Positions 16,418-25,800 of a stretch of 64,000 nucleotides of DNA are shown here, piece by piece (position 1 is the stretch's first letter; each line of letters begins with the position of its first letter). This DNA is from Streptomyces sp. IMTB 2501 (GTDB lineage: Bacteria > Actinomycetota > Actinomycetes > Streptomycetales > Streptomycetaceae): assembly GCF_001953885.1 (NCBI RefSeq), contig NZ_MQUS01000001.1, positions 124,001 through 188,000 of the forward strand. The letters run 5' to 3'. A model generated the notes under the pieces. It did not search any database. It saw only the letters and a program-made list of their open reading frames with translations, and was not told the DNA's origin. The position numbers and the translations under genes are program-made.

Positions 16418-17627
16418 AAGTCCCCCTTCCGAGATAGGTGACCGCGAAGTTCCACCAGCGCGGGCTGCCCAAAGATCCACCATCACGGCCTGAGTCCCAG
16501 TTCGTTGCCGAATTGGCCCCCCAGAAGCGGACGTTCAGCTTGGTGCCCGCCTTGAGGAACACCACGTCGCTGATGAGCTGACCGGACTCGTGGTCCGTGC
16601 GTGCGTTGCCTCCCTGGCTGAGCAGGATCGGCTTCGCGGCAGCCCCGCCGCTGTCGTAGATGGCCACCTGGTAGATGTATTGGACGTTCGCGATGGGCTG
16701 GGCGCTGTGGCGGGCGTTGCCGATGACGGAGACGAGGTAGATGCCGTCCCAGGGGATCTCCACGGCCGTCTTGGCGCCCCAACCGGGGTCGGCTTCCGCT
16801 TCCTGGAGCCAGCCGGGCCGGGTGCTGTTTCGGTAGATGCCAGCCCAGGTGACCGCGTTCTTGTCCTCGCGCTGTCCCTTCCAGTTGAAGGCGACTCCGC
16901 GGCCGGTCACTCGCGCCCGGTTCTCCAGGGCGTTGAACTGGCTGGTGGTCTGTTCGTTCATGCGCTGCTCGTCAAGGCCCTCGTCGTCCGCCCAGGGTTT
17001 CATGGTCGGGGCTGGCCCGGGGGTCGCGTAGTGCCAGCCCTCGGAACTCGGGGCCACCATGAAGACGTGGAAGGAGGTATCCACTGCGCCATCCGAGATG
17101 ACCCAGTGCCCCTCGGCGCCGCCGTCGAGGTACACCTTCGCCTTGAGCTTCGTGCCCTTGGTCAGGAACTCGGTAACCCCTACCGGCGTCGAGTGGTAGT
17201 AGTTCGTCGTCACATGCTGCTGAATCACCACACCGAGTTCACCGATAGCGCCGTTACCGGCAGCGTTGTTCTCGGCCTCGATATAGACATTGATGTTGTT
17301 TCCAGTCGTACGGTTCTTGTCGCCGTACGTCGCAGCCTGGAAGTGCATGTGGTAAATGCCGTCCTCGGGGACGATGAAGTACTTCCCATCAGGTGAAGTC
17401 GTGAACCCGAAGTTCTTCACCTTGGCCGCGGGCCAGAGAACATCTACGAACTGGCCCTTATAGAGCGCCATCCCGCTCCGGGGGTTGGTGGTGTTGCTGG
17501 CACACCCGCGTGCAGAGAAGTACGGCATCTTGCCGTAATACTTCTGCGGGGTCGTGATGCGGTCCATCATCGTCTTCGGGGCAACCACCTCCCGCTTGCC
17601 CCACGAGGTCAGATTCGGCTTGGGCAT
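16401..17627 (-). CDS. Minor tail protein with two C1q-like domains (408 aa)
   Basis: Two tandem beta jelly-roll segments: residues 55-195 (PEDGIYHMHFQAATYG) and 240-400 (EIPWDGIYLVSVIGNAR), each with the 'DGIY.....' strand typical of C1q-like tail proteins. Probably a receptor-binding fibre. The late-operon position between tail tip and lysis genes supports this. Confidence 0.7.
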   Translation of the reverse strand: MPKPNLTSWGKREVVAPKTMMDRITTPQKYYGKMPYFSARGCASNTTNPRSGMALYKGQFVDVLWPAAKVKNFGFTTSPDGKYFIVPEDGIYHMHFQAATYGDKNRTTGNNINVYIEAENNAAGNGAIGELGVVIQQHVTTNYYHSTPVGVTEFLTKGTKLKAKVYLDGGAEGHWVISDGAVDTSFHVFMVAPSSEGWHYATPGPAPTMKPWADDEGLDEQRMNEQTTSQFNALENRARVTGRGVAFNWKGQREDKNAVTWAGIYRNSTRPGWLQEAEADPGWGAKTAVEIPWDGIYLVSVIGNARHSAQPIANVQYIYQVAIYDSGGAAAKPILLSQGGNARTDHESGQLISDVVFLKAGTKLNVRFWGANSATNWDSGRDGGSLGSPRWWNFAVTYLGRGTYGSGG

Positions 17628-17635
17628 GGTTCACC

Positions 17636-18487
17636 TCACAGGAGATACGTCGTCTTACCGAGGACAGAAGCCACAGGGTCACCGAGGACCCAGACCCCTT
17701 GCCCGTTGGGGTCACCTGGAATCTTGATCGTGATCACGGAAGCGGCCGGCACGGTCGTATCGAAGAGGACCTTGCCGAAGCCCGTGCTGCCCGTACCAGG
17801 CATGTCGCCCGAATGAATGAGGAGCTGGAACTCACCGAACGAGCCCTGGAGCGGCGGCTTGTGGGAGGTCACGCCCTCCGGGAACCTCACGTGCGTGAGG
17901 TTCTTCGCCTCGGTCAGCGCCAGGAACAGGGTCGTGTTCCCTGCGGGAGAGTTCAGGGGGACCTCGCTGACGTTCGCGTACTCCTTCACCTCGTGGAACG
18001 GGGTGATCGGAATGTCCCGGGTCTCGGCACCCCGGTACACGTAGTTCGCGATCGAGGCACCGCCACCACCAGGAACCCTCCAGCGCACCGAGTCACCGTT
18101 GCGGAGGTTCCACTCGCCGTCGTACCGGAACATCACCGCGGAGACCCACGTCCCCGAGGCGAGTTGCTTCGTGGCGGTCAGGTTCCCGGCCGGGTTGAGG
18201 AGCTGTGGCATGGAGTCGCGAGACACGCACAGGGTGATCACGAAGTCCCCGAGGCGCATCCCTTGGGGGAGCTTGAAGGTCCGGTACTCGCCGTCCTTGA
18301 TGCCGCCGTTGGAGTCCAGCCAGGCTGGGTAGTACACGGGGTCGGGATACTTGGCCATCCACTCCGCGCCGTCCCATACTCGGAACTTCGGCTTAGCGGT
18401 CCACTGTTGCCCGTCCCACATCTTCTTCGGCAGCTCAGTCCATCGGGTTCCATCCCAGAGAACAACCTTGTTATAGCTAGCTGCCAT
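17636..18487 (-). CDS. Minor tail protein with N-terminal WDG repeats (283 aa)
   Basis: Starts MAASYNKVVLWDG at ATG 18487, overlapping the upstream stop by 11 bases; the longer frame to 18,616 is inside that gene. The first 50 residues contain three spaced W-D-G-x-x-W units (LWDGTRW, MWDGQQW, VWDGAEW), a module often seen at the N-terminus of actinophage tail proteins. The rest is beta-rich, probably a host-surface-contacting domain. Confidence 0.65.
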   Translation of the reverse strand: MAASYNKVVLWDGTRWTELPKKMWDGQQWTAKPKFRVWDGAEWMAKYPDPVYYPAWLDSNGGIKDGEYRTFKLPQGMRLGDFVITLCVSRDSMPQLLNPAGNLTATKQLASGTWVSAVMFRYDGEWNLRNGDSVRWRVPGGGGASIANYVYRGAETRDIPITPFHEVKEYANVSEVPLNSPAGNTTLFLALTEAKNLTHVRFPEGVTSHKPPLQGSFGEFQLLIHSGDMPGTGSTGFGKVLFDTTVPAASVITIKIPGDPNGQGVWVLGDPVASVLGKTTYLL

Positions 18488-19286
18488 ACTGAACCCAAAT
18501 ATCGCCGGGCTTGAGTGTGACTCCTTGAGTGGCAGGATCAACCGTCCCGGAAAAGACTCGGGCTGTACCGATATTTGCTGCCGCCACAGTTCCGCCGACC
18601 GCGACGTCTCCACCAACTGTCACGTTGCCGCTGCTGTCGATATTGCCCGCGAAGTCCACCTTGAAGGCGGAGTCCGCGTTGCCACGCATTCCATCGTTGA
18701 TGACCATGGCGTACTTGTGCGGCTTGTCGCCTGCCTGGATCTCCAGCGGAATGTTGTTGGCGGAGTGCGCAACGTGAATAACGCTGCCATTTTGCCGGAG
18801 GGCGAAGTTGAACTTGTCGTCGCCGGCCTGTCGTTGCACGAGGGTGTCACCACTAGGAGCGGTGCCCTGGCTGAAGATCTCCAGCCACCTGCGCCCCGTT
18901 TCGAGTGGAATGGTGTTGGTGCCGGGCAGGGTGACATAGTTCCCCAGCCGGTCATTGGTGTACTGCTTCGAGCCGTGTGGGTCATCCTGTACAAGGTGCG
19001 ACTGGAGCCGCTTGCCGACGTCATTCGGTGTCAGCATCACGCGGCCGGCATTGAAGTCCACCCACAGTTGCTCGATCCCATACGGGCCCTGGAACATCGG
19101 GATCATGCCTCGCTCATCGGTGAGCAAGCCGTCCTTCAACTCGTTGCCCGCCATGTCGAGGAGATCCTTCACCTCGTTCGGGTCCTCCTCCGTGAGGTAG
19201 ACCCGCCCCTTCAGGTTCGGTAGGCGGCCACCAGATTCATTCTCAGCCGCGTCCGCAGCCGTGCCACCAAATACGTTGCGTGTCAT
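18477..19286 (-). CDS. Minor tail protein (269 aa)
   Basis: Beta-rich, with a Gly-rich repeat stretch (NIDSSGNVTVGGDVAVGGTVAA near residue 215) typical of trimeric fibre shafts. Sits between other tail-tip genes. No enzymatic motif. Confidence 0.65.
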   Translation of the reverse strand: MTRNVFGGTAADAAENESGGRLPNLKGRVYLTEEDPNEVKDLLDMAGNELKDGLLTDERGMIPMFQGPYGIEQLWVDFNAGRVMLTPNDVGKRLQSHLVQDDPHGSKQYTNDRLGNYVTLPGTNTIPLETGRRWLEIFSQGTAPSGDTLVQRQAGDDKFNFALRQNGSVIHVAHSANNIPLEIQAGDKPHKYAMVINDGMRGNADSAFKVDFAGNIDSSGNVTVGGDVAVGGTVAAANIGTARVFSGTVDPATQGVTLKPGDIWVQYGS

Positions 19287-19298
19287 GTGCCCTCCCGG

Positions 19299-20396
19299 TT
19301 ACTTGAGGCCCTGCGTCTCGTAGACGCCGGAGAAGAGGATGTACGACTTGCGAGGGAAGACACGGAGGTAATCAAGGCCCTCGTGAAGGTATTTCGGGTT
19401 CTGATAAAGCATCCGAACGTAGTCGCCCTTATGGCCACCCCACGTGTAGCCGCGGAGGTCTACGAAGTTCGGCATACCGGCGTCGTATCCGCCGTTCACC
19501 ATGACCCCCGAGAACACCTGGCCGTTGGCGCCATGAAGCTGGGCATCCTTGGGGAGAGTAAACGCCATACAGTTGTCCTGCGCGTCATTCCAATAGTCGG
19601 TATTGGTCGGGTTGTTGATATCGGCGGAGTACCAGACAAGGTTGGGAGCGATACGCCGGTATCGCCCCCTGGTGACCAGCCCCCTGGGCGTAACCCGCGT
19701 GTACCGAATCTCCGGCGTGTACGTCCTCGTATCGCCCAGGTCCCGCGTGATGGCGAAGCCGTCGGCACCGGCAAACGCCTCGTACTGGCCACCGCCGGCC
19801 GATGGGGCAAGGTTGCGAATGAACGAGCCCTCCGCCTGGTGTGCGGCTACCGACTGGGCCGGGGCCACCGCGGAAACGTCCTCCGGGGCCTTGTACGGAT
19901 GGACAGGGGAGATGACCGGCTGGCCCTGCTTCTTGGGGACACGGATCACATAGAGAGGAAGCTCCCACCGGCCTCCGCGCTCCTTGAGCACCTTCGGCAC
20001 CTGGGGGTTGGCCGTAGCCGCTCCCTGGGAAACCTCCACCTTGCCGTAACCCTTAGCGAGATCAACCCGGATCACAAGAAGGTCCTGGCGGTCGTACTTC
20101 TGGTCGAGGTTGTGTTCCACGCGAACCGTCGTCGGCGCGTCCAGCTTGTAGTAGAAGCCGCCGACCGTGGCCTCGCCCCGCTGCACCCTGATGGTGTTCA
20201 CGTCGTACACCTCGGCATAGAAGGGCATCGACTCAGCGACCATGTTTCCGCTATTCAGAACGTGGTCAATCCGGTCATCAGCAAACTGTGTTGCGAGGTT
20301 CTGCCAGTCGTTCTGAGTGACCGCGGCTCGACCTCCACCCTCCTCGGGCTTGCCTATGTTGGTGTCCTTGTCGAACGGATAACTGATCTCAGCCAT
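19299..20396 (-). CDS. Minor tail protein (365 aa)
   Basis: Begins MAEISYPFDKDT. The N-terminal 150 residues, with RQDLLVIRVDLAKGYGKVEVSQG, resemble the conserved baseplate-attachment half of actinophage tail proteins; the C-terminal half is more variable (YTWGGHKGDYVRML). Probably links the tail tip to fibres. Starts one base from the end of the upstream gene. Confidence 0.65.
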   Translation of the reverse strand: MAEISYPFDKDTNIGKPEEGGGRAAVTQNDWQNLATQFADDRIDHVLNSGNMVAESMPFYAEVYDVNTIRVQRGEATVGGFYYKLDAPTTVRVEHNLDQKYDRQDLLVIRVDLAKGYGKVEVSQGAATANPQVPKVLKERGGRWELPLYVIRVPKKQGQPVISPVHPYKAPEDVSAVAPAQSVAAHQAEGSFIRNLAPSAGGGQYEAFAGADGFAITRDLGDTRTYTPEIRYTRVTPRGLVTRGRYRRIAPNLVWYSADINNPTNTDYWNDAQDNCMAFTLPKDAQLHGANGQVFSGVMVNGGYDAGMPNFVDLRGYTWGGHKGDYVRMLYQNPKYLHEGLDYLRVFPRKSYILFSGVYETQGLK

Positions 20397-21734
20397 CTAC
20401 ATCCTCGCTTCCAACTTGCGCAGCTTCTCTCGCATTTCAAAGACCTGCTTGTAGAGGTTCAAAGGCTGACCAGTTCCCTGATCGCCAATCTTCGGAGTCA
20501 CCGACTCGATACGACCCCCGTCGTCCACCGTGATGGTTACTTCATTCACCTTGTCCGTGATCGTCTGACCATCGGCTTCCACGGTCACGATGTCGCCCAC
20601 CACGTAATCCCTGCCGTACATGCACTGCGGGGTGTCGATCGGGTAAACCTGGAAGTGGCCCGACTTCTCGCCCTCCTTGAGGGCTGCCTTCGCGGCATCT
20701 TGGACAGCCTTCACGTAGTGATTGAGGGCTGCTGCCTTCTGCTCGGCCGGCGACTTGCCGGGCCACGGTTTTCCGTCCGGGCCGGTGCCGATGTCCTCGG
20801 TGCCGTCGTCGTTCTTGCGGGCGGCCAGCTCGACCTTGCCGTTGACGGTCTTCAGAGGGATGTCGCGGCGGTCCACGAACAGCTCGACCACCGAGCCCCA
20901 GACCTTCTCTGCCTCGGTGTCGGTGGCCTGGAAGATGTACCGTTCCTTGCCCTCGCCCTGGCAGGCCACGATGGCTCGGGTCACTGTGGGGGCCTTGAGC
21001 TGCCAGGTGTACTGCTTGATGTTGCCCAGTTCAGGCGAGAACCGGATCAACCCCCCGCGATCACGGCAGTTGGCGATCTTCAGCTCGATCTTCTGTGAGA
21101 TCGGGTTGTAGAGGAACCGGAAGCCGGTCCGCTTGTCCTTGAGCCAGTCACCGAACTTGGTGCCAAGGTTGTCGTAGCGGAGCGTGTCCTTGATCTCGTT
21201 GCCAAGGTTCGGGTTGGCACCGACGACCACACTGGGAAGCGCACGGTCAGGCAGTGCGCGGGCGCCGAACGCGAGGTCGCATTCGACCCACACGGCCTGG
21301 CCCACGGCGCCGCCTGCGGGTCGCCTGTCGATCCCATCCCACTGGTTCGAGATGGGCCGGAGCTTCATCGCGTCCGTCCCTTCACCCACCACCGAGGGAA
21401 AGGCCAGGTAGTTGAACGGGATCTGGTTGTCACACTTCCCGCCGATGAACACCGAGCCCGGCTCCGTGTGCTGCTCGGTCGTCCAATACTTCTCGAAGGC
21501 TTCGATGCTCCCGCTAAAGATGGGGTCGGGTACGCCGTCCTGGTAGATGACGATTCCGCGGCCCTGCTTCAGCAGCCGCTCGTGTGGCGTGCCGACGCGG
21601 ACGAGCATCTGCCAGGAGCCTGGCTGGTTGAAGCGGACTGTGAAGTCGAGCTTGATCCAGGTGTCTATCTCGCCCAGGAGCGGCATCCTGCCGTCCGCTC
21701 CAGGGGAGTCCCGGACGAAGATCCTGTATCCCAT
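20397..21734 (-). CDS. Tail-tip protein, ReqiPepy6 Gp37-like (445 aa)
   Basis: The N-terminus (RIFVRDSPG...ARFNQPGSWQ-type strand, here VRFNQPGSWQMLV) and the GRGIVIYQDG segment match the actinophage Gp37-like/Tal family that forms the baseplate hub after the distal tail protein. Residues 150-400 contain the usual 'TKFGDWLKDKRTGFRF...' block, and a C-terminal helix (MREKLRKLEARM) follows. Order after tape measure and distal tail protein fits. Confidence 0.7.
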   Translation of the reverse strand: MGYRIFVRDSPGADGRMPLLGEIDTWIKLDFTVRFNQPGSWQMLVRVGTPHERLLKQGRGIVIYQDGVPDPIFSGSIEAFEKYWTTEQHTEPGSVFIGGKCDNQIPFNYLAFPSVVGEGTDAMKLRPISNQWDGIDRRPAGGAVGQAVWVECDLAFGARALPDRALPSVVVGANPNLGNEIKDTLRYDNLGTKFGDWLKDKRTGFRFLYNPISQKIELKIANCRDRGGLIRFSPELGNIKQYTWQLKAPTVTRAIVACQGEGKERYIFQATDTEAEKVWGSVVELFVDRRDIPLKTVNGKVELAARKNDDGTEDIGTGPDGKPWPGKSPAEQKAAALNHYVKAVQDAAKAALKEGEKSGHFQVYPIDTPQCMYGRDYVVGDIVTVEADGQTITDKVNEVTITVDDGGRIESVTPKIGDQGTGQPLNLYKQVFEMREKLRKLEARM

Positions 21735-21742
21735 CGCCCCTC

Positions 21743-22741
21743 CTAGTAACTCTCGAAGCGAGGGGAGATCTGGAGGCGGAGAGCCGCGTTCGACGCACCC
21801 GGATTCATCTGGACGTTGACCTTCGACTCACCGGCAGGCAGCTCGAACATCGCGGGGTTCGGGTCGAGGCGCGGCCAGAAGTTCTCTCCGTTGGAGCGGG
21901 TGATCGTCTTGTAGCCGGGACGTGTGTCGATCGTCAGCGTCTCGCCCGTGCTGATCAGATCAACGCTGGGGTCCTTCGGGTTGATGCCGAACTTCCGGCC
22001 GTCAGGACTGGAGATCGTGAACGAACGAACCGGGCCCCCGATCTCCCAGACCGGCCATGCCTCCACGTCGCCGGGGTTGAAGATGGCGACCCCGCGCGAG
22101 GAGATAGTTCCCTCACTGATCGCCAGAGGGAGGAACGGCTTGTCCGCCCCCTTCAGGAAGACCTTGCCGACGCCGGTTTTCCACTCGGCTATGACGTCGC
22201 GGTCCCCGTAGAACCAGGGGTCGAAGGCTGTGAGTTGGATGCCGTACCGGCACCAGGTGAACCCGGCATTGTCCGAGCCTTCGTTGCCCTCCATGCCGCC
22301 CTTGTAGTAGGCGGTGAGGTATCGGGATGTGCTGTCGCCCTCGGTGAAGCGCAGCACGCAGTAACCGTTCTTCGGGTTGAGCGTGCGGGAGAGCTTCCGC
22401 TTCAGGTTGAGGATCGTCCTGCGGTCGATGCCGTACAGGTAGAGGGGGAGCAGGATCGCCCGCTCGGCCGCCCTCGTGGAGCGGAACCAGCCCCCGTCGA
22501 GGTTAGGACTTGTGTCTGCGTAGACCTCCATCGGAGGCATGTCGAGGCCCGTTGCACCGTCCTGCAGAAAGACGGCCGGCCAGGCCCGGCCGGAGAAGTC
22601 GGTGAGGTGGATCTCCTCGCCCGTGCCGTTGGCCCCGGTGATCGTGACCTTGGTATGGCCCCAGTGATCCGGTTCCGGGGGGACTCCGATGATCGGGGCA
22701 TTGTCCTCCCAACTGGGGAGCCGGTAACCCGGAATTGGCAT
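21743..22741 (-). CDS. Distal tail protein (Dit-like, 332 aa)
   Basis: Immediately downstream of the tape-measure gene, as is standard for siphophage Dit proteins. Features include an N-terminal beta domain, RAAERAILLPLYLYGIDRRTIL, then LNPKNGYCVLRFTEG and a C-terminal sandwich. Dit forms the ring joining tail tube and tip. Confidence 0.75.
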   Translation of the reverse strand: MPIPGYRLPSWEDNAPIIGVPPEPDHWGHTKVTITGANGTGEEIHLTDFSGRAWPAVFLQDGATGLDMPPMEVYADTSPNLDGGWFRSTRAAERAILLPLYLYGIDRRTILNLKRKLSRTLNPKNGYCVLRFTEGDSTSRYLTAYYKGGMEGNEGSDNAGFTWCRYGIQLTAFDPWFYGDRDVIAEWKTGVGKVFLKGADKPFLPLAISEGTISSRGVAIFNPGDVEAWPVWEIGGPVRSFTISSPDGRKFGINPKDPSVDLISTGETLTIDTRPGYKTITRSNGENFWPRLDPNPAMFELPAGESKVNVQMNPGASNAALRLQISPRFESY

Positions 22742-22768
22742 TGAACACCTCGCTATCCGGACAACACA

Positions 22769-22796
22769 AAGGGCCCCGACCGAAGCCGGGGCCCTT
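22769..22796 (-). terminator. Hairpin between tape measure and distal tail genes
   Basis: AAGGGCCCCG and CGGGGCCCTT pair over a short loop. On the leftward transcript it lies after the tape-measure stop (22,808) and before the distal tail gene, so it probably reduces downstream expression. Confidence 0.65.
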
Positions 22797-22807
22797 CATG
22801 CCATCTG

Positions 22808-25800
22808 TTACATGCCGTACATGGTCTCCACGTACTTGAGGCCGCGAATCACGGCCTGAGTCGTGTCTTCGCTCTTGGCCTCATGAATGTGGATCTCGTA
22901 GCGCTGTCCGAGGAGATCGCGGGTTTCCGCGTTGTTGTAGACCCGCTCACCACCACGGAAGTTCACCAACTCGGGTCCCTTCTCGCCCACGAGCGCCAAG
23001 CCAGGAGACGCATAGTTCGTTCCTGTCCAGTAGCCCTTCGGGGGCTTGCTGGGGTCGGCCTGCTGCACTCGGGAGATGTCTCCGTACCTGGACTTGATGT
23101 AGTTGATCGCGGCGGCGATGTTCGCCACTGGATCGAAGATGTCCCAGCTCGTACCGGCCTGGTGATAGGCACGGAAGGTGGTCGGGATCACCTGCATCAA
23201 ACCGCGAGAAGCGTTCCCTGCCGCAGCGTTGGAGTCCCAGTTGTTGATGGCCCGTGGATTGCCTCCGGACTCACGACGGATGATCGTTGCAATGCCGTCA
23301 GCCCACTTGGAACCCCTGACCCCGGTGAGGGACATGGCCTTGGCGATGGCCTTGGCGATCTCCCCATCAACACCGCCACCGAGTGTCCCCGAGAACTTCG
23401 GAACACTGCCTGGCCACGGATTGAGAACTGGCCCGTCCGACGAGGCCACGCCGCCCGATGGGCGGAGAGCAGCCGTAGCCGAACGCCAGTAACCACGCTG
23501 GCGACGGAGGGAGTTGGACTCGTTGCCACCAATGGTTTCATCAGCACCGGTCTTGATGTTGATGTGGCCGTCGCCCCTGTAGGTCAGAAGGTCGCCGGGC
23601 TGCGACTGGGAAACCGGAACATGGCGCATTGCCGCGTTCCAGGTAGCCACTGCCGGCCACCGGTTCTGAGGAGCACCCTTGGGGGAGTTGCCGTAAGCCG
23701 AAGTGGCTCCGGCCTTGTCCACCACGTAGGAGACAAAGTCGGCACACCAGGATTCGCCGTTGCCGAGGTTGTACTTCGAGCCGCCCACCATCGGGGCTTC
23801 CTTCTGGTACTCCTCGATGGCCTTCTTCACGACTGCACCGCCCCCACCGGAGGTGTGCTGATCGACCCAAGAAGTCCACTTCTGGAGCCAGGGCTGTGCC
23901 TTCTCGAAGCCTCCAGAGGCAAGAGAGCCCGCAGCCCCGAAACGCTGCTTGACGGTGTCGAGCATCGGCTTGACGACCGACGTCCAACCCGCCTTGAGGG
24001 CGGAGGTGTAGCCGTCGTAGTCGTCGTCCTTGTGCTTCTTCACCCAGTCCGAGCCGGAAGCACCAGACCAAGAAGCCGGGCCTACAACCCCGCCGTTGGC
24101 GTAGATGTTTCCGGACCTACGAGCCTGGGCGTTCCAACGATGAATCGTTTCTGTGCCCAGTGCGCGAACAACCTCCGGGCGGAGGATGCCCTCGCCCTCG
24201 GAAAGCATCGCGGGAACGGTGTCGACACCCGGCCGGTAACCCGGAACAACACCACCGGTAGAGAAGTGCAGAGCCGAAAGCGGAGCGTTCGTCCCGGCAA
24301 GCTTCGCCATCGACGACATCATGCTGACGGCGCCGCGGTTGTACGGGCCGTCCACCGTGCTCCTGGTCGAGCTGTCCACGTAGGACATGGCCGACCGCCA
24401 CACGTCCTTGATGCGGGTCGAGCTGGTCTCGAAGAACCGCTTCAGGTCGTCCAGGTTCGAGCGCAGTCGCGCGAACGAGCTGCTGGTGTCGGACACCGAC
24501 GAGGAGACCTGCGACGCCACGTTGGTCCAGGTAGACCGGCTCGCGTTCTGGAAGTTCCTCTCGGCCTGTGAGAGCGGGCCCTGAAGGTGCTGAATCCAGC
24601 GCTGCTGAGCGGGCTTGATGCCGCTGTCCACCGCTACGCGAACCGAGTCGGAGACCTTCGTCCAGTCGGTGCGAGCCGACGCGCTGTGAGCCCCCACTGC
24701 CTTGGTCAAGTCGTCCAGGGCAGCCTTGATCGCGGCTACGGCCTCCTCGTACGCCTTCGCGTCAGGAGGAGATGTCACATCCCAACTTGTAGAGCTGGAA
24801 GAAGAACTCGGGAGGGTACCGGCCTTCGCCTGAGAGTTGAGCTTCTGCACCATCGAGTGGCCCAGGTGGCGAGCAGCCTCCGGGCGGAGAACCGCTTCCC
24901 CTGGGGAGAGCATCGCCGGAACCGAATCGACGCCCGGCGCGAAGCCGGGAACGATCCCGCCATCCGCGAACTTGAAGAGGCCCGTGGTGTTGGGCATCAG
25001 CTCCTGCACACGCACGATGAAGTTGTCGAAGACTTCCTCGGCGTACTCGGACGGATTCGACCAGATCTCCTGGAGCAGGCGGACCATCTCACGAACCTGG
25101 TCGACCATGCCCTGGAACATCTCCTTCACCGATGACAGTGCATCGTTGAAGAAGCCGACTGGATCAGAGATCGCGTCCTTCAAAGCACCGAGGATCTCGG
25201 CGCCGGAGTCCCAGATATTCGATACAAGATCCTTCAGAATCTTAGGTATCGACTTCACCATGTCGGTCATGAACCGACCGCCACGCTGGAGGATGTTCCC
25301 GTCACCCTTCCAGACGTCATCCCAGAAAAGCTGGCCAGCAGTCGGCGCGATGCCGCCTGCGGCGATTCCGATGAGATTTCCGATTCCAGTGGGAGCCTTC
25401 GTTAGGAACGAGGGAACCCGCTCAAGAATGAAGTCCTTCATCCTGCCGAAGCGGTCGTTCACCAGTCGGCCGGCGCCATCACCGCCAGCCTGAGCGCCCC
25501 AGTGGCGGACGCTCGAACCCGTAGAACCACCGATGGCTTGGCCTGCGCCAGCCATGCCGATGCCGCTCGTGAACGCCCCAATTCCGGGGCCAATGTTCAC
25601 GATGTCGTACAGCTCCTCCAGGATCGACAGCGGCCAAGTTCCGCTCTTCGAGGTGCCCTTGCCCGCCTTTCCCTTGGCGTGCCGCGAGATACGGCCACGG
25701 GCTGCTGCCGAGTTCCATTGGTTGATCCGGTCGGAACCAAGCGCGTTGGCGACCTCCGGCCGCAGCACTGCCTCACCAGGAGAGAGGATGGCGTGGTAGT

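Noticed and set aside
22883..24571. Long + strand frames antisense to the tape measure and other late genes
   Set aside because: High-G+C shadow frames opposite clear genes; no ribosome sites or recognisable families.
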